Positions 57,660 through 64,000 of a stretch of 64,000 nucleotides of DNA are shown one piece after another (position 1 is the stretch's first letter; every line of letters begins with the position of its first letter). This DNA is from Betaproteobacteria bacterium (lineage in GTDB: Bacteria; Pseudomonadota; Gammaproteobacteria; Burkholderiales; Burkholderiaceae_F): assembly GCA_016861185.1 (NCBI GenBank), contig BOKW01000002.1, forward strand, positions 496,001 through 560,000, given 5' to 3'. The position numbers and the translations under genes were made by a program. The notes below the pieces were generated by a model. That model ran no database searches, was not told where the DNA came from, and saw only the letters and a program-made list of their open reading frames with translations.

Positions 57660-60149
57660 TCAGTACGGCTGCAGTGCCTCGTCGGGGTGCGGCGCGCCCT
57701 CCGTCGGTTCGTCGGCTTCGATCGGCTCGGGCTCGTGCACCGGCGCGGGGCGGTTGTGCCAGTAACGCGCGTGCTGCAGCCGCCACCCTTCGACTTCGAC
57801 TGCGCCGTCCGGCCGCCAGCGCCATTGGATCGCGCCAGCGTGATCGGTGCGCGCGACCTGCGCGCCGGCCTGCCGGTAGCGCTCGACGACGCCGGGATCC
57901 GGATGGCCGAAGCGGTTGCGATAGCCCGCCTGCACGATGACCCAGCGCGGCCGCGCCGCCTGGACGAAAGCGGCGCTCGACGAGTGCCGGCTGCCGTGAT
58001 GCGGCGCGCTCGCCAGCGGCGCGGCGAGCGCATCGACGCGCGCCACGAGCCGCGCTTCCTCGCGCGCCGGAATGTCGCCCGTCAGCAACACGCGCGCGCT
58101 GTCCATGCCGACGGCGAGCACGCAGCTCAGCGCATTCGTCGTCGCGCCCGGTCGCTCGTAGTCGGCCGCGAGCGGATGCAGTACCCGCGCTTCGAGCGCA
58201 CCCAGCGCGATGCGCTGGCCCGCTTCGCAACGCTCAATGCGCGCCGCACCGGCAAGGGCTGGATGCGCCGGATCGATCGAGGTCAGCACGCGCGCGACCG
58301 GCAGCGCGCGCAGGATGGATGCCGCTCCGCCCGAGTGATCGCCGTCGAGGTGCGACACCACCAGCGCGTCGATCCGCCCGATTCCGCGCCAGCGCAGGTA
58401 AGGCAGGATGACGCGCTCGCCGGCATCGGCCGCGGACGTATAGCGCGGCCCGGTGTCGTACAGCAGCACCGCATCGCGCGCCTCGACGAGCACGGCCATG
58501 CCCTGCCCCACGTCGAGCGCCGTGACCCACAGCGCTCCGTCGGCCGGGCGCGGCGCGGGCCAGACGAACAGCGGCAGCAGCCACGTGGCACCGACCCAGC
58601 GCAGCGGCCATCCGGGCGGCGCGAGCAGCCACAACACGCCTGCGACCGCGAGCATCAACGCCCACGGCGGCGGGGCGGCGATCGGCACGCTCGCCCATGG
58701 CAGCACGACCAGCGCTTGCAGCGCCGTCGCCAGCATGTCGAACAGCCAATGCGCGAGCGCGAACAGCGGGATCGCGAACGAAGCGAGCGGCTCGGGCAGC
58801 AGTACGAAGGCTGCGCCCACCAGCGCGAGCGGCGTCACGGCCAGGCTCACGAGCGGGATCGCGACCGCGTTCGCCAGCGGCGAAACGAACGACACCTGCT
58901 GGAACAGCACGATCGTCAGCGGCACGAGCGCGAGCGTGACCGCCAGTTGCATGCGCGCCGCATCCGCAAGGCGCGTGCGCCATCCCTGCTCGACGCGCGC
59001 CGCCGCACGGCCGTGCATCACGAGGAAAATCGCGGCCACCGCGCCGAACGACAGCCAGAAGCCGGGCGCGATCACGGCCCATGGGTCGAGCACGCAGACG
59101 ACCGCCGCGGCGAGCGCGAGCGTCGTCGCGGGTCCGAGCCCGCGCCGCAGAACGAGGGCAGCGGCGACGGTGGCCAGCATGAAGAAGGTCCGCTGCGCCG
59201 GCACGCCCCAGCCCGCCAGCAGGCAGTACGCCAGCGCGGCCGCCACCGCCGTCGCCGCGGCGGCCGCCTGCGCCGATCCGAAGGCGAGCAGCCGGCGCGA
59301 GCGCCGCCACAGCGCGCCGACGACCAGCGCGGCGAGCCCCGCGATCATCGTGATGTGCAGGCCGGAGATGCTGACCAGATGCGAGATGCCGGTGCGGTTG
59401 AACAGCGCCCAGTCCGCTTCCGCGATCGCGCGCTGGTCGCCGAGCATGAGCGCGATCAGCACGCCTCCGTACCGCTCGGCCGCGAGGCGGCGTTGCATCG
59501 CTTCGCGCAGGAGCTGCCGCGCGCGGTCGATCGCGGGACCGGGCAGCCAGACCGTCGGATCGAGGCGCTGCGGTGCTTCGCCGGCGCGGCCGTCGCGCAC
59601 GTAGCCGATCGCGCGCAGATTGCGCTCGAGCATCCAGGCTTCCAGATCGAAGCCGCCGGGATTCAGCGCGCCGTGCGGACGCCGCAGCCGTACAGCAAGC
59701 GACCAGCGTTCGGCCGCGCGCACGCGCACGTCCGCGCCGTACCACGCGAGCGCGATGCGCGACGGCAGCCGGACACCCGGCGTCTCGACGTGCTCGACGA
59801 CGAACTCGAAGCGCGTGCCGCGCTCGAGCTGCGCCGGCAGGCTCGCGATCACGCCGGTCACGCGAACATCGCGCCCCTCGTCGGCGAAGGCGAGTTCGTC
59901 CGCCATGCGCACGTGCGCAACGGCCGCGGCATAGGCAAAGCCGGCGAACGCCGCACCGGCAACGGCGAGCGCCGCGACGATCCGGTCCTGGCGCGCGAAC
60001 GAGGCGCGCGCCGCGAGTGCAAGCGCTGCCGCCCAGCAGCCCGCGGCCGCGCCGGCCAGCAGCGACAGCGCAAGCGCCGTCGGCAGCTCGGGCTGCCGCT
60101 GCAGCAGGAAAACGCCCGCGACGAATGCGGCCAGCGCGGTGGCGCGCAC
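57660..60149 (-). CDS. comEC: DNA internalization protein ComEC/Rec2
   Basis: Inner-membrane channel for natural-transformation DNA uptake. The roughly 829-residue protein has multiple transmembrane segments, the Competence domain (ALMLGDQRAI, GISHLVSISGLH), and a C-terminal metallo-beta-lactamase domain with SHLDGDHSGG and LLTGDIPAREEARL. The start is a GTG at 60149, two bases after the tatD stop. Whether the cell is competent cannot be told from this gene alone. Confidence 0.93.
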   Translation of the reverse strand: MRATALAAFVAGVFLLQRQPELPTALALSLLAGAAAGCWAAALALAARASFARQDRIVAALAVAGAAFAGFAYAAAVAHVRMADELAFADEGRDVRVTGVIASLPAQLERGTRFEFVVEHVETPGVRLPSRIALAWYGADVRVRAAERWSLAVRLRRPHGALNPGGFDLEAWMLERNLRAIGYVRDGRAGEAPQRLDPTVWLPGPAIDRARQLLREAMQRRLAAERYGGVLIALMLGDQRAIAEADWALFNRTGISHLVSISGLHITMIAGLAALVVGALWRRSRRLLAFGSAQAAAAATAVAAALAYCLLAGWGVPAQRTFFMLATVAAALVLRRGLGPATTLALAAAVVCVLDPWAVIAPGFWLSFGAVAAIFLVMHGRAAARVEQGWRTRLADAARMQLAVTLALVPLTIVLFQQVSFVSPLANAVAIPLVSLAVTPLALVGAAFVLLPEPLASFAIPLFALAHWLFDMLATALQALVVLPWASVPIAAPPPWALMLAVAGVLWLLAPPGWPLRWVGATWLLPLFVWPAPRPADGALWVTALDVGQGMAVLVEARDAVLLYDTGPRYTSAADAGERVILPYLRWRGIGRIDALVVSHLDGDHSGGAASILRALPVARVLTSIDPAHPALAGAARIERCEAGQRIALGALEARVLHPLAADYERPGATTNALSCVLAVGMDSARVLLTGDIPAREEARLVARVDALAAPLASAPHHGSRHSSSAAFVQAARPRWVIVQAGYRNRFGHPDPGVVERYRQAGAQVARTDHAGAIQWRWRPDGAVEVEGWRLQHARYWHNRPAPVHEPEPIEADEPTEGAPHPDEALQPY

Positions 60150-60151
60150 CT

Positions 60152-60985
60152 TCAGCGGGCTTCCGCGCCTTGCGCCGCGCCGGATGCCGCGGCGAGCCAG
60201 CGCGCCAGGCGCGGCAACGCGGCGCAGGCATTGCGGCGGTTGCGCTCGGCGACTTCGCCGATCGCGACGCCGCGCAACTGCGCCATCGTTTCGGCGATCC
60301 GCGCAAGCTCGGCGGGCTCGTTGCGCAGCGTCCCGCCCGCCTGGCGCAACCATTGCGGCGGAATGTCGGGCGCGTCGGTTTCGATCACCCACGCGTCGTC
60401 CGGCAGCGTGGCCGCGAAGCGGCGGATCCGCAGCGAGCCGTCGTAGGTCATCGCGCCGCCGAAGCCGAGCCGGAAACCGGCCTTCAGGAAGCGCTGCGCC
60501 TGATCGTCCGAGCCGTTGAACGCGTGCGCGATGCCGCCCGCGACCGGATGCAGCCGCAGGTACTTGAGCAGCGCGTCCTGCGAGCGGCGCACGTGCAGGA
60601 TCACCGGTAGTTCGAAGTCGCGCGCGATCTTCAATTGCTCGCGGTAGAACCACTCCTGCCGCGCCGTATCGAGCCCGGGCGCGTAGAAGTCGAGCCCGAC
60701 TTCGCCGACGGCGACGAAGCGCGGATCGTCGATCGCGGCGGCGACCGCGGCGCGCAGCGCGCCGATGTCGTCTTCGCGCGAACGGTCGATCCACAGCGGA
60801 TGGATGCCGAACGCGTACGCGCAGCCGTACCGCCGGGCGATCTCGGCCGTCTGCGCGAAGTGTCCGACGTGCGCGGCCGGCAGCACCATCATCGCCACGC
60901 CCGCGGCACGCGCCCGCGCGACGACCGCGTCGCGGTCAGCGTCGAACTCGTCGGCGTCCAGATGGCAGTGGGTGTCGATCAGCAC
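60152..60985 (-). CDS. TatD-family metal-dependent hydrolase
   Basis: A 277-residue TIM-barrel hydrolase (TatD DNase family). Metal-ligand positions are visible in DTHCHLDADEF, AVGEVGLDFY, ILHVRRSQ and ETDAPDIPP. Members act as 3'-5' deoxyribonucleases in DNA repair. The GTG start at 60985 directly follows the inverted-repeat region; the gene is followed by comEC, a common pair in betaproteobacteria. Confidence 0.94.
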   Translation of the reverse strand: MLIDTHCHLDADEFDADRDAVVARARAAGVAMMVLPAAHVGHFAQTAEIARRYGCAYAFGIHPLWIDRSREDDIGALRAAVAAAIDDPRFVAVGEVGLDFYAPGLDTARQEWFYREQLKIARDFELPVILHVRRSQDALLKYLRLHPVAGGIAHAFNGSDDQAQRFLKAGFRLGFGGAMTYDGSLRIRRFAATLPDDAWVIETDAPDIPPQWLRQAGGTLRNEPAELARIAETMAQLRGVAIGEVAERNRRNACAALPRLARWLAAASGAAQGAEAR

Positions 60986-60986
60986 G

Positions 60987-61091
60987 GTCGGATCGCGGAT
61001 TGCGGATCGCGTCAGACGCTAGCCTGCCACGACCGGCGCGCGCACGCTATCGCGGAGAGGAAGAAGCGCAATCCGCAATCCGCGATCCGAT
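60987..61091. repeat. Inverted repeat built from GATYGCG heptamers
   Basis: Arms of 25 bases (60987-61011 and 61067-61091) are inverted copies with two mismatches, separated by 55 bases. Each arm is three tandem heptamers of the type GATCGCG/GATTGCG. It lies in the 117-base gap between the divergent tatD and DUF2062 genes and would form a long hairpin. Role unknown. Confidence 0.85.
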
Positions 61092-61102
61092 AACATCGAT
61101 GC

Positions 61103-61654
61103 ATGCCTCGCAAGTTCCTCAAGCGTTTGATGCCCAGCGTGGACAAGGTCCGCGAGGTCAAGGCGCTGGGCGTGTTCGGCGAGGCGCTGTTCCATCCGGC
61201 CCTGTGGCACCTGAACCGGCGTTCGGCGGCGGGCGGCGTGGCAACCGGCCTGTTCTGCGGGCTGATCCCGGGCCCCTTGCAGATGCTCGGCGCCGGCATC
61301 GCGGCGATGCTGTTTCGGGTCAATCTGCCGGTGGCGCTGCTGACGACGCTGTACACGAACCCGATCACGATCGTTCCGCTGTACCTGATCGCATACAAGA
61401 TCGGCACGGCCGTGCTCGGCGCCACCGGAGGCAGGACGCCCGAGCCGCCGCCGGATTGGGTGTGGTCGCAGATCGGCGCGTCGATGGAAGCGTACGGACA
61501 GTGGGTGCTCGGCCTGGGTGCGCCGCTGGCGCTCGGCGTGTTCTTGCTGGCGGTCCTGCTCGCGGCGAGCGGCTACCTCGTCGTTCGGCTGCTGTGGAAC
61601 GTCTATCTGCGAATGGCCTGGGCCGCACGCTCCAAACGCCGGCAGGTGCGCTGA
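61103..61654 (+). CDS. DUF2062 family membrane protein
   Basis: A 183-residue protein with several hydrophobic segments and the family core HPALWHLNRRSAAGGVATG...GPLQMLGA..LYTNPITIVPLY. Function is unknown. The ATG at 61103 follows the inverted-repeat region. The next gene starts four bases after its stop. Confidence 0.85.
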   Translation: MPRKFLKRLMPSVDKVREVKALGVFGEALFHPALWHLNRRSAAGGVATGLFCGLIPGPLQMLGAGIAAMLFRVNLPVALLTTLYTNPITIVPLYLIAYKIGTAVLGATGGRTPEPPPDWVWSQIGASMEAYGQWVLGLGAPLALGVFLLAVLLAASGYLVVRLLWNVYLRMAWAARSKRRQVR

Positions 61655-61657
61655 CCG

Positions 61658-62026
61658 ATGGGGCGCCGCATGCTGATCGTCTGGTCGCCGCTCGCCGCCG
61701 CCGGCGCACTCGCCTACGTGCTTCGCTTCGGCGGCATGGAAACGGGTTTGCTGCTCGGCGCTGCGGCCTTCATTGGCCTCGCCCTCGCGCGCAGGCCGCT
61801 GTCGCTGCCGCTGGCCGCGTGGACGCTGGCAGGCGCGGCAGCCTTCGGCTTCAGCGCGGGCGTGTTCGCGGCACTCGTGGGCCTTTCCGTGCGCGCGATG
61901 ATGGCGGCCGGTGCCCAACACTGGGTCGGCAACACGCTCGCGGTCGTCGCCGTCGCGCTCGCCACGCTCGGCGTGCTGGTCGCCATGGTGGCGATGCTCG
62001 CGCGGCGCTCCGGCCGCGAAGGCTGA
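61658..62026 (+). CDS. Hypothetical small membrane protein
   Basis: A 122-residue Ala/Leu/Gly-rich protein with about four predicted transmembrane segments and a basic C terminus. I do not recognise the family. It is probably co-transcribed with the DUF2062 gene and converges with lolD. Confidence 0.6.
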   Translation: MGRRMLIVWSPLAAAGALAYVLRFGGMETGLLLGAAAFIGLALARRPLSLPLAAWTLAGAAAFGFSAGVFAALVGLSVRAMMAAGAQHWVGNTLAVVAVALATLGVLVAMVAMLARRSGREG

Positions 62027-62029
62027 ACG

Positions 62030-62707
62030 TCAGGCCGACGCGAGTCGGCCGTCGCGCAGCCGCAGCACGCGGTCGCACTTGGCGGCGAGTTCCGGGTCGT
62101 GCGTGACGATCACGATTGCGGTGCGCCGCTCGCGCGCCAGCCCGACGAAGACGTCGAAGACCGCACGCGCGGTTTCGCGGTCGAGGTTGCCGGTCGGCTC
62201 GTCGGCCAGCACGCACGCGGGCTGCGCGACGATCGCGCGCGCGATCGCGGTGCGCTGGCGTTCGCCGCCCGACAGCTCCGCCGGATGGTGCAGCAGGCGC
62301 TCGCTGAGCCCGACCGCGGCGAGCGCTTCGCGCGCGCGCTTGCGCGCTTCGGCGAGCGGCATGCGGCGGATCGCGAGCGGCATCGCGACATTGTCGAGCG
62401 CGGTGAACTCGGGCAGCAGATGGTGGAACTGGTAGACGAAACCGAGCCGCTCGTTGCGCACCCGCCCGCGCTCGTCGTCGCTCAACGAAGCGATGTCGCG
62501 CCCGTCGATCGCCACCGTGCCCGCGTCGAGCGAATCGAGTCCGCCGAGGCAATGCAGCAGCGTGCTCTTGCCGGAGCCGGACGCGCCGACGATCGCGATG
62601 ATCTCGCTCGCACCGACGTCCAAGTCGGTGCCCTTGAGCACCTCGACCGCGAGCGGGCCTTCGCGGTAGGCCTTGAAGACGCCGCGTGCGGCGATGACCT
62701 CAGTCAT
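62030..62707 (-). CDS. lolD: Lipoprotein-releasing ATP-binding protein LolD
   Basis: ATPase of the LolCDE transporter that frees outer-membrane lipoproteins from the inner membrane. The 225-residue protein has Walker [10 protein letters not shown] (residue 41), signature LSGGERQR, Walker B VLADEPTG and the H-loop VTHD. A GAGGAG ribosome site lies upstream of the ATG. Preceded by lolC by 54 bases. Confidence 0.97.
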   Translation of the reverse strand: MTEVIAARGVFKAYREGPLAVEVLKGTDLDVGASEIIAIVGASGSGKSTLLHCLGGLDSLDAGTVAIDGRDIASLSDDERGRVRNERLGFVYQFHHLLPEFTALDNVAMPLAIRRMPLAEARKRAREALAAVGLSERLLHHPAELSGGERQRTAIARAIVAQPACVLADEPTGNLDRETARAVFDVFVGLARERRTAIVIVTHDPELAAKCDRVLRLRDGRLASA

Positions 62708-62761
62708 CCCCCATCTCCTCTCCCCTGAAGCGGAGGAGAACGGTACAGGCGGCTGCGCCGC

Positions 62762-64000
62762 TCAGTCATAACGCAACGCCTCGGCGGGCCGCGTGCGCGA
62801 AGCGCGCCAGCTCGGATACAGCGTGGCCACCAGCGACAGCACGAGCGAGATCAGCGTGATCGGCACGATGTCGCCCGCGCGCGGATCCGACGGCAGCGCA
62901 CTGATGAAGTAGATCTCGCGCGGCAGGAACTGCACGCCGAACAGCCGTTCGATCGCCGGAACGATCACGTCGAGGTTGTTCGCGAGCAGCAACCCGCCCG
63001 CCACGCCGGCGAAGGTGCCGATCACGCCGATCAGCGCACCCTGCACGATGAACACCGCCATCACGCTGCGCGGCGCTGCGCCGAGCGTACGCAGGATCGC
63101 GATGTCGGACTGCTTTTCCGTGACGGTCATCACCAGCGTCGACACGAGGTTGAACGCGGCGACCGCGACGATCAGCGTCAGGATGATGAACATCATCCGT
63201 TTCTCCGCCTGCACGGCGGCGAAATAGACGCGGTTCTGGCGCGACCAGTCGGCCACGCGCAGCCCAGGCTCGAGCGTGCCGGCGAGCTGTGCGGCGACCT
63301 GCGGCGCGCGCTCCATGTCGTGCAGGCGCAGCCGCACCCCGGTCGGTCCTTCAACGCGGAACAGCCGCTGCGCGTCGCCCAGATGGATCAGCGCGAGCGC
63401 GCTGTCGAACTCGAAGTGCCCGGACTCGAAGGTCGCGACGACGCGGAACTGCTTCAGCCGCGGCACGATGCCCGCCGGCGTGACCGTGCCCTGCGGCGCG
63501 ATCAACGTCACCTTGTCGCCCGGCATCACCGCGAGCGCGCGCGCCAGCTCGAGTCCGAGCACGATGCCGAACTCACCGTCGGCGAGATCCGTGATCCTGC
63601 CGCCGATCAGATGGCGCGCGATCTCGGTGACCTGCGGCTCGGCGTCCGGATCGATGCCGCGGATCAGCGCGCCGCGCACCGCGTCGCCGCGCGCGATCAT
63701 CGCCTGCGCGTTGATGTACGGCGCCGCCGCCGCGACTTCCGGGTTCTTCTCGGCCTGCGCCGCGATCCGCCGCCAGTCGTCGATCGGGCCGTCGAACGAC
63801 GTGATCTCGACGTGCGAAAGCGCCGCCATCATCCGCGCGCGCACCTCCTTCGTGAAACCGTTCATCACGCTCAGTACGACGATCAGCGCCATCACCCCGA
63901 GCGCGATGCCCGCCATCGAAATCGCCGAGATGAACGAGATGAAGGCGTTGCGCCGCCGGGCGCGGCGCCCGGCGCGCGTATAGCGCAGGCCGATGCGTAC
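62762..64000 (-). CDS. lolC: Lipoprotein-releasing permease LolC (5' end outside window)
   Basis: Transmembrane subunit of LolCDE. The visible 412 codons run from near the N terminus (VRIGLRYTRAG, then RNAFISFISAISMAG) to the stop and include the periplasmic domain and three C-terminal membrane helices with the FtsX/LolCE motif MTVTEKQSDIAILRTLGA. The start lies just beyond 64000. LolC and LolE are hard to separate; only one gene is seen here, so it may be the fused LolC/E type. Confidence 0.94.
   Translation of the reverse strand, partial: VRIGLRYTRAGRRARRRNAFISFISAISMAGIALGVMALIVVLSVMNGFTKEVRARMMAALSHVEITSFDGPIDDWRRIAAQAEKNPEVAAAAPYINAQAMIARGDAVRGALIRGIDPDAEPQVTEIARHLIGGRITDLADGEFGIVLGLELARALAVMPGDKVTLIAPQGTVTPAGIVPRLKQFRVVATFESGHFEFDSALALIHLGDAQRLFRVEGPTGVRLRLHDMERAPQVAAQLAGTLEPGLRVADWSRQNRVYFAAVQAEKRMMFIILTLIVAVAAFNLVSTLVMTVTEKQSDIAILRTLGAAPRSVMAVFIVQGALIGVIGTFAGVAGGLLLANNLDVIVPAIERLFGVQFLPREIYFISALPSDPRAGDIVPITLISLVLSLVATLYPSWRASRTRPAEALRYD

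Overview
The window is a GC-rich, densely packed bacterial chromosome segment. It suggests a betaproteobacterium, most likely in or near the Burkholderiales. The evidence is gene content and order: rpsF-priB-rpsR-rplI-dnaB; surE-pcm-nlpD-rpoS; pilW-rodZ-ispG-hisS-yfgM-bamB-der-hfq-hflX-hflK-hflC-hisZ-purA; thrS-infC-rpmI-rplT-pheS-pheT-ihfA-merR. I cannot name the species. Almost everything is on the minus strand and genes often overlap by 1-8 bases. No gap without a gene exceeds about 175 bases. I saw no insertion sequence, prophage, CRISPR array or rRNA.

Layout. 1-5706 (minus): alaC-like aminotransferase, hom, thrC, mobB, moeA, with the last four chained by overlapping stop and start codons. 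5777-8316 (plus): Mth938-domain protein, bcp, PIN-PhoH ATPase. 8353-12433 (minus): two membrane/phosphate-type proteins, dnaB and the S6-PriB-S18-L9 operon. 12567-17537 (minus): a sirtuin coupled to an AlkB-type hydroxylase, then rlmB and rnr; tRNA-Leu(CAG) diverges from rnr. 17781-24662 (minus): a phosphoribosyltransferase, purA, hisZ, DUF2065, hflC, hflK, hflX, hfq. 24799-33790 (minus): der to ndk (outer-membrane assembly, His-tRNA synthesis, isoprenoid synthesis, cell shape, pili, rRNA/tRNA methylation). 33949-39714 (minus): rlmD, an exonuclease, rpoS, nlpD, pcm, surE, tRNA-Pro(GGG). 39760-47540 (minus): the translation operon from tRNA-Val(GAC) through thrS, infC, rpmI, rplT, pheS, pheT and ihfA to a MerR regulator. 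47631-53301 (mixed): relA, mtfA, a flavodoxin-like protein, RidA, an alpha/beta hydrolase, 3-hydroxybutyrate dehydrogenase. 53307-57605 (minus): a four-gene Anbu / transglutaminase / alpha-E / ATP-grasp cluster carrying a truncated alpha-E duplicate. 57660-64000: comEC, tatD, a DUF2062 pair on plus, lolD, lolC (partial).

The strongest unexpected signal is the thrS leader (about 47344-47540). Just after tRNA-Val(GAC) comes an 11-residue reading frame with three Thr codons in four positions, then a hairpin overlapping those codons, then an intrinsic terminator ending about 27 bases before thrS. This is the layout of ribosome-mediated attenuation, and there is no room for a separate promoter, so the tRNA and the operon are probably co-transcribed. 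infC in the same operon starts at AUC, implying IF3 autoregulation, and pheS also has a terminator-like hairpin before its start. The other notable system is the Anbu proteasome-like cluster, whose family set is known but whose biochemical role is unclear; here it carries a 44-base direct repeat and a vestigial alpha-E reading frame that still bridges its neighbours translationally.
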